DNA of 64,000 nt from Pontibacter fetidus (lineage in GTDB: Bacteria > Bacteroidota > Bacteroidia > Cytophagales > Hymenobacteraceae). Below, piece after piece: positions 1-7,968 of the stretch. The notes under the pieces were generated by a model. The model ran no database searches, was not told the DNA's origin, and saw only the letters and a program-made list of their open reading frames with translations. Every line of letters starts with the position of its first letter. Position 1 is the stretch's first letter. Location: assembly GCF_010119545.1 (NCBI RefSeq), contig NZ_JAAEAA010000004.1, positions 124,001-188,000 of the forward strand, read 5' to 3'. A program made the position numbers and the translations under genes.

Positions 1-1
1 G

Positions 2-76
2 AACGCACGTGGCTTTGTATTTAATAACCCACAGGCTAAGAGCACCTGCGGTTGCGGAAGCTCATTTTCCGCTTAA
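2..76 (+). CDS. Iron-sulfur cluster assembly accessory protein (IscA/ErpA/HesB family), 3' end only
   Basis: Only the last 24 codons lie in the window, read in the frame starting at base 2 and ending with TAA at 74-76. They contain a GFVFNNP segment followed by CGCGSSF and two further residues. This is the characteristic C-terminus of A-type Fe-S carrier proteins, in which the closing CGC cysteines together with an upstream cysteine bind the transferred iron or cluster. The gene is followed after 26 bp by a strong hairpin terminator. Which member of the family it is (IscA, SufA or ErpA) cannot be decided from this fragment. Confidence 0.85.
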   Translation, partial: NARGFVFNNPQAKSTCGCGSSFSA

Positions 77-102
77 GTAGTTACCTTTTTTCTCTTTATA
101 TA

Positions 103-139
103 GCAAAAGCCCGGCTCACCCGCCGGGCTTTTGCATTTT
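103..139. terminator. Bidirectional hairpin terminator
   Basis: A perfect 12-bp stem (103-114 with 123-134) with an 8-nt loop is flanked by a T run on the plus side. It separates the IscA-like gene from the convergent ChaN-like gene and can serve both. Confidence 0.8.
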
Positions 140-153
140 TATACTTTGTCGGT

Positions 154-1032
154 TTAGTAAGTTTTGGTCATGGAGGCCGGTACCACAAGTATAAAATCAG
201 CCTTTTTCTTATTCTCGTCGGTCAGCTTTTCTAAGCTCTCTTGAGTAACAGTGGTTATAGTTGCTATTTTTAAGTTGGGCTGCTTTTGTTTCAGGTACCA
301 GCCAATGCCTTCGTAATTATCAGAGTGGTAAGAACCGTTTAGGTGGAGCACTTTGTTTTGTTTTGCTAATTGCCTAAGTATAAAATGCGCCATGGTGGCA
401 TCTTTCAGGGCCTGGGCCTGCACAATGTTTTCGCCTTTGGTATTGCCGTGGGTACTGCTGCCAAACATAGCCAGCATGTTTTTATAACCCGGCAGGTTCA
501 TATCTACAACTATAGGCAGCGGCGCCATAAACTTTTTTGCATCCGGGCTTACGTTGTCCAGTGCTTTTAAACTTCCTGCAGCAACTATAGCGGCATAGCG
601 GCGTGGCACATTAGTAGCTATAAACGGTATACCCGCTTCCTTTGTAAAAGTAACTACGGGTTTATAGTCAGTTTTATAGTTGTTCCATGGCCGCGACTCC
701 TGTTCAAAGTTATTCTCTGCTACCTTTCCGCTCAGGTATTCATCAAGCACCAGTTGCACATCCGCTTCAAACATCTCGGCACCTATACTTAGCTTTTGCC
801 CATGAGCTTTATGCAGGTCTTTGGCCACTTCCAGTTGCAGCCAGTGCGCGATCGGGTCGTTGTGCTGTTCGCCGAAGAGGACCACATCAGCCTTTTTAAG
901 CTCGTCCAGCATTTTGCTATACTTTACATCTTTGCCATTGGCAGTAAAAAGCTGGTAAGCCGGTTTGTCCTGGGCCATAGCAGTTATAGTTAGAAGTATA
1001 AAAAAGCAGAGTAGGCGTATTGTCTTTTCCAT
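154..1032 (-). CDS. ChaN-like (DUF399) heme-binding-type secreted protein
   Basis: The 292-residue protein starts with a signal peptide ending near TAMAQ (residues 16-20). The mature part matches the ChaN family: an FGEQHNDP motif near residues 53-60, an EMFE segment, an AQALKDATMA segment and a late HLNGSYHSD motif. ChaN of Campylobacter is an iron-regulated heme-binding lipoprotein, and the fold resembles an EreA/ChaN-type hydrolase. A role in heme or iron handling is known only for that family member, so it is an inference here. The signal sequence has no lipobox cysteine, so this copy is probably periplasmic rather than lipid anchored. It is a single gene with no operon partner. Confidence 0.85.
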   Translation of the reverse strand: MEKTIRLLCFFILLTITAMAQDKPAYQLFTANGKDVKYSKMLDELKKADVVLFGEQHNDPIAHWLQLEVAKDLHKAHGQKLSIGAEMFEADVQLVLDEYLSGKVAENNFEQESRPWNNYKTDYKPVVTFTKEAGIPFIATNVPRRYAAIVAAGSLKALDNVSPDAKKFMAPLPIVVDMNLPGYKNMLAMFGSSTHGNTKGENIVQAQALKDATMAHFILRQLAKQNKVLHLNGSYHSDNYEGIGWYLKQKQPNLKIATITTVTQESLEKLTDENKKKADFILVVPASMTKTY

Positions 1033-1096
1033 GTTCGGGATTTATGAGGGACAAGTATAGATTTAAAAGTCTTCTATGTTTGCTAACTAAATATAC

Positions 1097-1130
1097 AAAA
1101 AGAGCCGGCACTTTGCAGCACCGGCTCTTA
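1097..1130 (-). terminator. Terminator of the ABC exporter operon
   Basis: A 9-bp stem AAGAGCCGG/CCGGCTCTT (1100-1108 with 1121-1129) is followed on the minus strand by a T run. It lies just past the end of the ABC permease gene. Confidence 0.7.
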
Positions 1131-1146
1131 TACTTTTAACTATAGT

Positions 1147-2508
1147 TTACACTCTATAAAACAACCACTTAGAGAGCTCCTTATAGTTTATCTTTTTGCC
1201 ATACATCAGTATGCCTACACGGTAAATGCGTGCTGCAATCCAGGTGGTAAATATGAAACCAAGTATAAGCAGGCCCATCGATAATAGCAGCTCCCAGGCA
1301 GGCACACCAAACGGCACACGCACCATCATAACTATAGGCGACGTGAATGGAATGATCGACATCCAGAACGCTACTGCCCCATCAGGGTTTTTAAGCACTA
1401 CCGAGTACGACATGATAAAGGAGATAACCAGCGGAATCGTGATCGGCATCATGAACTGCTGGGTATCGGTTTCGTTATCTACCGCTGCCCCAATGGCGCC
1501 GAAAAGCGAACCATACAACAGGTAACCGCCCAGGAAGTAGAACAGGAAGCAACCAAAAATCAGCAGCAAGGGCAGGTTGGCAAAGCTTTGTTTTACATCC
1601 TTAATAGTGTTCGCAAATTCGTCGCTGTTGGCAGCAGCCTGCTCAGGTGCTTCATCGTCCTGGCTAGCTATACTTTCGCCTTCTGCTGCCACTTTACCGG
1701 CCTGGTATTGCTCCATCGGCGAAGGCGCGGCATCTATCCCAAACGCAGCCGAAACTGCCGTTACAGCCACAAACGAAAGGATGATCCAAAGCAGGAACTG
1801 CGTTAAACCTACCGCGGCTATACCTATAATCTTGCCCATCATCAGCTGAAAAGGCTTCACCGACGAGATAATGACTTCTACAATCCTGTTCGTCTTTTCT
1901 TCAATAACGCCGCGCATGATTTGTACTCCATACAAAAAGATAAAGAAATAGATGATAACCGCTGCGGCCACACCGGCTGCAGAAGTTATAACAGCATTGT
2001 TATCTTTTTCGCCTTCTTCGCTCAGGTTAATGGTGTTCAGCTTTACGTTGGCTTCTATTTTATCTAAAGTCGCTCTGTCCAGACCGGATGCTATAAAACG
2101 CTGATTCTCTATCTCTTTCTCCAGGGCTTCTTCCAGTCGAATCTGAGTTTGCAGGCTGGTGTTTTTCTTCCCGTAAACGGTTATACCTTTCGGGTCATCA
2201 ATCGAAATCTTCGGGATATAAAGCAGGGCTGTGTTGTCGGTTTCCTGGTAAACAGTTTTAGCCTGCTCCAGGCTACCGGCCAGGGGCACGAATTTCAGGT
2301 CCTTTTTATTTTCCAGCTTATCAGCAAACAGGCCGCTCTCGTCCAGCACCATTATCGTTTCTTCGTCGCCAGACATTGTTATCAGCAAGCCGGGCAAAAT
2401 CATGAACGTAGCCAGCAACAATGGTGTCAGCAAGGTCATGATGATAAAGCTCTTTTTGCGAACACGGGTCAGGTACTCGCGCTGTATGATCAACCAGATT
2501 TTATGCAT
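1147..2508 (-). CDS. ABC-2 type exporter permease (NatB/YhaP-like)
   Basis: A 453-residue membrane protein with one N-terminal transmembrane segment (about residues 20-43), a large extracytoplasmic domain (about 45-175), and five or six transmembrane segments in the C-terminal half. The GVIEEKTNRIVEV segment near residue 200 is the hallmark of NatB-like permeases (ABC2_membrane_3 type). NatAB of Bacillus exports sodium, but most homologues have no known substrate. It overlaps the ATPase gene by 8 bp (translational coupling). An acidic, Ala-rich insertion near residues 265-300 separates two membrane segments and may be a species-specific loop. Confidence 0.88.
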   Translation of the reverse strand: MHKIWLIIQREYLTRVRKKSFIIMTLLTPLLLATFMILPGLLITMSGDEETIMVLDESGLFADKLENKKDLKFVPLAGSLEQAKTVYQETDNTALLYIPKISIDDPKGITVYGKKNTSLQTQIRLEEALEKEIENQRFIASGLDRATLDKIEANVKLNTINLSEEGEKDNNAVITSAAGVAAAVIIYFFIFLYGVQIMRGVIEEKTNRIVEVIISSVKPFQLMMGKIIGIAAVGLTQFLLWIILSFVAVTAVSAAFGIDAAPSPMEQYQAGKVAAEGESIASQDDEAPEQAAANSDEFANTIKDVKQSFANLPLLLIFGCFLFYFLGGYLLYGSLFGAIGAAVDNETDTQQFMMPITIPLVISFIMSYSVVLKNPDGAVAFWMSIIPFTSPIVMMVRVPFGVPAWELLLSMGLLILGFIFTTWIAARIYRVGILMYGKKINYKELSKWLFYRV

Positions 2509-3412
2509 GGTGTGTTTCGGTTACTTTACGGATGAAAATGTCGTTTATACTTGGTACCAGCTCTACAAAAGAGTGTACCTCTACCCGCTCAATCAGGTAA
2601 CGCAGCAGGTTATTTGGCGTAGCACCATTCAGTAGCTTCACGTTTGCCCGGAACACGCCATGGTTCTCGTGCTGCTCCAACACTTCAAAATCCGGAGATG
2701 TGATAAGCAGATGCCCATTCCCGATAACCTGGTACGTATCTGTTTTATAAGCATTCCGGATTTCGCGCACCGGGCCGTCCAATACTTTTTTAGAGCGATT
2801 GATGAGGGCAATATTATCGCAAAGCTCTTCCACAGACTCCATGCGGTGCGTAGAGAAAATGATAGTTGCTCCGTTATCGCGCAGGCGCAGTATCTCGTCT
2901 TTTATAAGGTTGGCATTGATCGGGTCAAAGCCAGAGAAAGGCTCATCCAGGATGATGAGCGATGGCTCGTGCAGCACAGTTGCAATAAACTGTACTTTCT
3001 GCTGCATCCCTTTCGAGAGGTCTTCGATGTTCTTTCCCAGCCAGTCGCGTATTTCCAGTCGGTCTATCCAACCTTTTATACGAGCCGTGGCATCAGGTTT
3101 AGAAAGTCCTTTTAGTTGCGCCAAGTATAGCAACTGCTCCCCTACTTTCATTTTTTTGTAAAGCCCACGTTCTTCGGGCAGGTAACCCATATCCTTTATG
3201 TGGTGTGGCTTCAGGCGTTCGCCCCGGAAGTATATTTCACCTTCGTCGGCACCTGTTATCTGGGTAATAATTCGGATAAGCGATGTTTTACCGGCTCCGT
3301 TGGGGCCAAGCAAGCCAAAAATGCAGCCTGTAGGTATGGTAAAACTTACATTATCAAGGGCGGTGTGGCTGGCATAACGTTTAGTAACGCTATCAATCTT
3401 TAGAATACTCAA
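2501..3412 (-). CDS. ABC transporter ATP-binding protein (NatA/YhaQ-like)
   Basis: A 303-residue ATPase with Walker A GPNGAGKT at residues 36-43, an LSKGMQQK signature, Walker B LIILDEP and the H-loop STHRMES. A C-terminal DUF4162-like extension after about residue 215 is typical of NatA-like subunits. It is the first gene of a two-gene operon with the permease that overlaps it by 8 bp. A Bacteroidota-type promoter lies just upstream (3436-3466). The substrate cannot be read from sequence. Confidence 0.92.
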   Translation of the reverse strand: MSILKIDSVTKRYASHTALDNVSFTIPTGCIFGLLGPNGAGKTSLIRIITQITGADEGEIYFRGERLKPHHIKDMGYLPEERGLYKKMKVGEQLLYLAQLKGLSKPDATARIKGWIDRLEIRDWLGKNIEDLSKGMQQKVQFIATVLHEPSLIILDEPFSGFDPINANLIKDEILRLRDNGATIIFSTHRMESVEELCDNIALINRSKKVLDGPVREIRNAYKTDTYQVIGNGHLLITSPDFEVLEQHENHGVFRANVKLLNGATPNNLLRYLIERVEVHSFVELVPSINDIFIRKVTETHHA

Positions 3413-3435
3413 TGCTGAAATCCATTTGATGTAAT

Positions 3436-3466
3436 CAAAAATAGCTTTATCTCTTCAAAACGACAA
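3436..3466 (-). promoter_or_regulatory. Bacteroidota-type promoter for the ABC exporter operon
   Basis: On the minus strand TTG (3466-3464), 20 bp, then TATTTTTG (3443-3436) matches the Bacteroidota consensus TTG-N17-23-TAnnTTTG. The -7 element ends 24 bp before the ATG at 3412, giving a short leader. Confidence 0.65.
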
Positions 3467-3546
3467 CTTTATATCAGCTTTATACTATACTTTTCGACAA
3501 ACTATAGCTATAGTCTGATAAAGCAGTTCTACTTACGGATAAAAGC

Positions 3547-3585
3547 AAAAAGAGCCGGCCCTTGTAACAAGAACCGGCTCTTTTT
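3547..3585 (-). terminator. Terminator of the grpE-dnaJ operon
   Basis: A 12-bp stem (3547-3558 with 3574-3585) containing AGAGCCGG and ending in a T run on the minus strand lies 16 bp past the dnaJ stop codon. Confidence 0.8.
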
Positions 3586-3600
3586 ATAGATTATACTTCC

Positions 3601-4749
3601 TTATTGAAAGTAGTCTTTCACTTTCTCGAAGAAGCCTTTATCGTTTTTGCCTGGGTGCGGCGCAAAGTTATCCGAATCGCGCAGGCGCTCTAACGTAGCT
3701 CTTTCTTCTGAGCTCAGGTGCTTTGGTGTCCAGACGTTGATATGGATCAGCTGATCGCCCTTGCCATAGCCGTTAATGTCTTTTATACCTTTGCCACGCA
3801 GCCTGAAAATCTCGCCGCTTTGCGTACCTGGTTTAATGTTGATCTTTACTTTACCACCTATAGTTGGCACTTCAATATCAGCACCAAGCGCAGCATCCAT
3901 AAAGCTGATGTACTGATCAAAAATAACATTATTGCCATCACGCTTAAGGGTTGGGTGCGCTTCCTCCTCAATCTGAATTAACAGATCACCTGGCACGCCG
4001 CCGCGTTCCGGAACGTTACCTTTACCGCCCATAGACAGCTGCATGCCATCCATTACGCCAGCCGGTACATTTATAGTTATTACCTCTTCCTGTAGTTCTC
4101 TTCCGCTACCATGGCATAAATCGCAATTCTTGGTTACAATGCGACCTTCGCCATTACAGGTAGGGCAGGTTGCCGTGCTTACCATCTGGCCCAGCATGGT
4201 GTTTACCACCTTACGTACCTGGCCAGAGCCTTGGCAAGAGTTACAGGTTTGCATTTCAGTACCGTTTTTGGCACCGTTACCACCACAGGTACTGCAGGCT
4301 ACATAACGTTTAACCTTTATCTTTTTCTCAACGCCGTTGGCAATTTCTTCCAGGTTCAGCTTTAGCTTAATGCGCAGGTTGCTGCCTTTACGCTGACGAC
4401 GGCCACCGCCTGAACGTCCGCCTCCGCCACCAAAGAAACTCTCGAACGGACTGCCACCTCCAAAAATATCTCCGAACTGAGAGAAGATATCTTCCATGTT
4501 CATGCCGCCGCCGCCAAAGCCGCCATTCATGCCCTGGTGACCGAACTGGTCGTAGCGCTGACGTTTTTGCTGGTCGCTCAGTACTTCGTAAGCTTCCGCA
4601 GCCTCCTTAAACTTATCTTCTGCGGTATGGTCGTCCGGATTTTTATCCGGATGGTATTTAATGGCTAGTTTGCGGTAAGCTTTCTTAATCTCCTCCTGCG
4701 AGGCGCTTTTGCTTACCTCCAGCACCTCATAATAATCTCTTTTGGCCAT
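3601..4749 (-). CDS. dnaJ: Chaperone protein DnaJ
   Basis: A 382-residue class I Hsp40. It has an N-terminal J domain with the HPD motif (residues 33-35), a long Gly/Phe-rich region (about 70-120), the zinc-binding domain with four CxxCxGxG repeats (about 150-215), and the C-terminal substrate-binding domain. It stimulates DnaK ATPase activity and delivers unfolded clients. It lies 4 bp downstream of grpE, so the two are co-transcribed. dnaK is not in this window. No CIRCE element or other heat-shock operator was recognised upstream. Confidence 0.97.
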   Translation of the reverse strand: MAKRDYYEVLEVSKSASQEEIKKAYRKLAIKYHPDKNPDDHTAEDKFKEAAEAYEVLSDQQKRQRYDQFGHQGMNGGFGGGGMNMEDIFSQFGDIFGGGSPFESFFGGGGGRSGGGRRQRKGSNLRIKLKLNLEEIANGVEKKIKVKRYVACSTCGGNGAKNGTEMQTCNSCQGSGQVRKVVNTMLGQMVSTATCPTCNGEGRIVTKNCDLCHGSGRELQEEVITINVPAGVMDGMQLSMGGKGNVPERGGVPGDLLIQIEEEAHPTLKRDGNNVIFDQYISFMDAALGADIEVPTIGGKVKINIKPGTQSGEIFRLRGKGIKDINGYGKGDQLIHINVWTPKHLSSEERATLERLRDSDNFAPHPGKNDKGFFEKVKDYFQ

Positions 4750-4753
4750 TTGC

Positions 4754-5323
4754 TTACGCTCCTATTATAACTTTTGCAAAACGGATCACCTTGTCATTCA
4801 ATGTATAGCCTTTCTCGATCACGTCTACAATTTTGCCTTTCAGCTCATCTGATGGCGCAGGAATCTGCGTTACTGCTTCATGCATATCCGCATCAAAATC
4901 AGAACCAGCAGGTATATCCATTGCCTTAAGACCTTTCTGGCCGGTTACATGCTTCAGTTTATGAAAAACCAGTTCCAGGCCCTGCAACATCGCATCCGTA
5001 TCTTTGGTTTCTTCCATCGACTGGCGCGCACGTTCCATATCATCCAGTACAGGCAGTAAATCGCCCATCAGGTCCTGGTTGGCTGTTTTAAGTAAATCCT
5101 GGCGCTCTTTGGCGGTTCTGCGTCTGAAGTTCTCAAACTCGGCCATCAAGCGGATGTACTTGTCTTTCATTTCTGCCAATTCTGCAGCAGGGCCTTGCTC
5201 TTGTTCTGTTGCAGTTTCTTCTGTTTCGTCTACCTGGTTCAGGTTTTCTTCTGTTTCAGCACTGGCAGTGTTCTCTTGCAATTCCTCGTGCTCCTGTTCT
5301 TTTTTAATATCTTTATCTGACAT
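4754..5323 (-). CDS. grpE: Nucleotide exchange factor GrpE
   Basis: A 189-residue protein. An acidic low-complexity N-terminus (residues 1-45, rich in E and T) is followed by a coiled-coil stretch with the [12 protein letters not shown] motif (about 60-70) and a C-terminal beta domain ending [10 protein letters not shown]. GrpE releases ADP from DnaK and completes the chaperone cycle with DnaJ, which is encoded immediately downstream. Confidence 0.95.
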   Translation of the reverse strand: MSDKDIKKEQEHEELQENTASAETEENLNQVDETEETATEQEQGPAAELAEMKDKYIRLMAEFENFRRRTAKERQDLLKTANQDLMGDLLPVLDDMERARQSMEETKDTDAMLQGLELVFHKLKHVTGQKGLKAMDIPAGSDFDADMHEAVTQIPAPSDELKGKIVDVIEKGYTLNDKVIRFAKVIIGA

Positions 5324-5504
5324 AATGCCTTAAAAAAGTTAGATGGTTAGGTCTACTTTGTATTTTCAATTGTCTTGCCAAATCGGCGCTTGTGCCATTC
5401 TGACACAGGTTGATTGTTGAATTGCTAAATTGTTGATTGCTGTCTTTCTAAAATCTTAACAATTTAACCATCCAGCCATTTAACAATTTGCGTCAGAGAC
5501 GCTT

Positions 5505-5545
5505 CAAAAAAAATCGGTAGACAGCCTGGGAGCTTCTACCGATCT
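5505..5545 (-). terminator. Terminator of obg
   Basis: A perfect 9-bp stem ATCGGTAGA/TCTACCGAT is followed on the minus strand by a run of eight T residues. It lies between obg and grpE. The rest of the 247-bp spacer (5324-5570) is AT-rich with several near-repeats of an AAATTGTT-like string and no gene. Confidence 0.75.
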
Positions 5546-5570
5546 GTAACTATAAGTATAGAATTCTGGC

Positions 5571-6563
5571 TTAGCTGTTCAGCGCGTTCCAGATCATGTC
5601 TTTCAGTTGAGGTATATTCTTACCTGTTACACTGGAAATGAAAACTGTTGGCAAGCCATCTGGTAGTGTTTTACGCATTTCATTTTCAAGTTCCTCATCC
5701 AGCATATCCGATTTCGTGATAGCCAGCAGACGCTTTTTATCCAGCAGTTCCGGGTTAAACGTTTGTAACTCGTTCAACAGAATATCATACTCCTTAGCGA
5801 TGTCGGCGCTCTCACAGGAAACCATAAATAATAAGATGGAGTTCCGTTCGATGTGGCGCAGGAAACGCAATCCAAGGCCTTTTCCTTCAGATGCCCCTTC
5901 AATAATACCCGGGATATCAGCCATCACAAAAGAGCGGTAATCGCGGTAAGCAACTACGCCCAGGTTAGGCTCCAGGGTTGTAAAAGCATAGTTGGCAATT
6001 TTTGGCTTGGCTGCCGATACCACAGAAAGCAACGTAGACTTACCTGCATTCGGGAAACCAACCAGACCAACGTCTGCCAGTAGCTTCAATTCAAGTATAA
6101 CCCACTCTTCGCGGCCTTCTTCGCCGGGTTGGGCGTAGCGTGGCGTCTGGTTCGTAGGAGATTTAAAGTGTGCGTTACCTAAACCACCGCGACCACCAGG
6201 GGTAAGTATAATTTCCTGACCGTCTTCGGTTATTTCACACATCAGCTCACCAGTTTCGGCGTTTCTGGCAACTGTACCAAGTGGTACTTCCAGTATCTGG
6301 TCTTCGCCTTGCGCACCGCTTGAGTGGCTTGGTCCGCCATTATGACCGTTCTCAGCTATAATGTGCTTGCGGTACTGCAGGTGCAGCAATGTCCAAAGTT
6401 GCGAATTGCCTTTAAGTATAACATGACCGCCACGACCGCCGTCGCCACCATCAGGACCACCTTTTGCCGTTTTCTTATCGCGGTGCAGGTGGGCAGATCC
6501 TCCGCCACCGTGTCCGGAGCGTGAGTTGATCTTAACGTAATCTATAAAATTCGATGATGCCAA
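5571..6563 (-). CDS. obg: Obg/CgtA GTPase
   Basis: A 330-residue protein. The glycine-rich Obg domain occupies residues 1-158, with repeats such as GGDGGRGG and [11 protein letters not shown]. The G domain follows with G1 GFPNAGKS (about 168), the TLEPNLG switch I region, DIPGIIEGA (G3) and TKSD (G4). Obg is an essential ribosome-associated GTPase linked to 50S assembly and the stringent response. The OCT domain found at the C-terminus of Bacillus Obg is absent, so the protein ends just after the G domain. It is probably co-transcribed with adk upstream (36 bp). Confidence 0.95.
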   Translation of the reverse strand: MASSNFIDYVKINSRSGHGGGGSAHLHRDKKTAKGGPDGGDGGRGGHVILKGNSQLWTLLHLQYRKHIIAENGHNGGPSHSSGAQGEDQILEVPLGTVARNAETGELMCEITEDGQEIILTPGGRGGLGNAHFKSPTNQTPRYAQPGEEGREEWVILELKLLADVGLVGFPNAGKSTLLSVVSAAKPKIANYAFTTLEPNLGVVAYRDYRSFVMADIPGIIEGASEGKGLGLRFLRHIERNSILLFMVSCESADIAKEYDILLNELQTFNPELLDKKRLLAITKSDMLDEELENEMRKTLPDGLPTVFISSVTGKNIPQLKDMIWNALNS

Positions 6564-6599
6564 ATCAGGTAATGTGTGGGGTTTATCCCGGTGTAATGC

Positions 6600-7205
6600 T
6601 TACTTCTCTTCTTTCTCTTCTTTTTTCTCCGCTTTCAGCGAATCAATTTGCTCACAGATGTTACTGAAGATCTCTTCTATCTCGCCGATGCCATCTACTG
6701 CAAAATACTTGCCCTGCCCTGAGTAATAGTCTGCAACAGGTGTAGTTTTAGTGTTATACTCATCCACACGCTTTCTGATCAGTTCTTCGTTCTGGTCATC
6801 CGGGCGGCCAGATGTTTTACCGCGAAGCAATAAACGCTTGGTAAGCTCTTCATCATCCACTTTAAGCGCGATCATGCACGAAATTTCAGTTCCGTAGTCT
6901 AACAGCAACTTGTCAAGGCCCTGGGCTTGTGGCACCGTGCGCGGGAAACCGTCGAAAATGAATCCACCTGCACTTCTGTTTTCCTGCACTTTGTTAGAGA
7001 TCATTCCGATCACAACTTCATCCGGAACCAGTACGCCATTGTCCATCAGGGATTTAGCTTTCAGGCCCAGCTCTGTACCGGCGGCAATTTCTGAACGTAG
7101 CAGATCACCTGTAGAAAGATGGATCAGGTTATATTTATCGATCAGCTTCTGACTTTGGGTACCTTTTCCAGCACCTGGAGGACCGAACAAAACGATGTTA
7201 AGCAT
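6600..7205 (-). CDS. adk: Adenylate kinase
   Basis: A 201-residue enzyme that interconverts ATP + AMP and 2 ADP. The P-loop GPPGAGKGTQ is at residues 8-17, the DGFPRT motif near 85, and the LLLRGKTSGRPDD segment marks a short LID of the kind lacking the zinc-binding insert. The last ten residues are a Lys/Glu tail (KKEEKEEK) that looks like a lineage-specific disordered extension. It sits directly upstream of obg. Confidence 0.96.
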   Translation of the reverse strand: MLNIVLFGPPGAGKGTQSQKLIDKYNLIHLSTGDLLRSEIAAGTELGLKAKSLMDNGVLVPDEVVIGMISNKVQENRSAGGFIFDGFPRTVPQAQGLDKLLLDYGTEISCMIALKVDDEELTKRLLLRGKTSGRPDDQNEELIRKRVDEYNTKTTPVADYYSGQGKYFAVDGIGEIEEIFSNICEQIDSLKAEKKEEKEEK

Positions 7206-7319
7206 ATCTTAGGTTATAATAAAAAGCAAAAATAGGTATAAAATTCCTGAAGTGCTTATTTTTTTAGACAGCGCTGCACCCCACCTTGCTGCAAGTATAA
7301 TATGGTAAGTATAAATCTT

Positions 7320-7862
7320 TTAGGATACGATCTTGTAAATATCGCGCAGGTTGCGGCCAAGTCCGTTATAGTCCAGCCCGTAGCCGACCACAAAATCGTT
7401 TGGTATAGCTTTGGCTACATACTTAACTTCGAGCTTATGCTGCAGGCAATCCGGCTTCAGTAACAACGATGCCACCTCAACCGACGCAGGTCCTTTTGCC
7501 TGTAACTGGTTTATCAGGTTATGCACGGTATGGCCGGTATCTACAATGTCTTCCAGCACTACTATGTGGCGGCCCTCAACATCTTCGGTCAGGCCCAGAA
7601 CTTCTTTCACGTTGCCCGTGCTTTCCATATCCCTGTAAGACGAAAGGCGGATAAACGCGATCTCGCAAGGTACGGTTACCCGTTTCATCAGGTCAGAAGC
7701 AAACATGAATGACCCGTTCAGCACAGCCAGGAAAAGCGGGTTTTTGCCTTCATAATCCTGGTTGATCTGCTCCGCAAGTATCGTTATACGGGCAATAATT
7801 TCTTCTTCGTACAGGTAAGTGCTAAAGTCGCAATCGTGCAGCGTAATAGTACGGGGGCTCAT
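7320..7862 (-). CDS. hpt: Hypoxanthine phosphoribosyltransferase
   Basis: A 180-residue purine salvage enzyme that converts hypoxanthine or guanine plus PRPP to IMP or GMP. It carries the PRPP-binding motif VVLEDIVDTGHT (about residues 100-111), the flexible-loop SSYRD region near 73-77, and the purine-recognition KAIPNDFVVGYGLDYN region near 152-167. It is followed by adk and obg on the same strand, but a 114-bp gap suggests separate transcription. A TACCTTTG -7-like element lies at 7893-7886 on the minus strand, but without a clear -33 TTG. Confidence 0.95.
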   Translation of the reverse strand: MSPRTITLHDCDFSTYLYEEEIIARITILAEQINQDYEGKNPLFLAVLNGSFMFASDLMKRVTVPCEIAFIRLSSYRDMESTGNVKEVLGLTEDVEGRHIVVLEDIVDTGHTVHNLINQLQAKGPASVEVASLLLKPDCLQHKLEVKYVAKAIPNDFVVGYGLDYNGLGRNLRDIYKIVS

Positions 7863-7914
7863 AGTTTGCTTTTTGGTGAGTTGTACAAAGGTAGCATTTT
7901 AGAATATGATAAAA

Positions 7915-7946
7915 AAAGAAGCCCGGCGCAAAGGCCGGGCTTCTTT
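7915..7946 (-). terminator. Terminator of the pyrophosphatase gene
   Basis: A perfect 12-bp stem (7915-7926 with 7935-7946) containing AAGCCCGG lies between hppA and hpt, 22 bp past the hppA stop. It has T/A runs on both sides. Confidence 0.8.
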
Positions 7947-7968
7947 ATACTTATAACTATGGTTGAGG

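Noticed and set aside
7886-7893. Promoter for hpt
   Set aside because: The -7-like TACCTTTG is present, but no TTG lies at the proper distance, so I did not list it as a feature.
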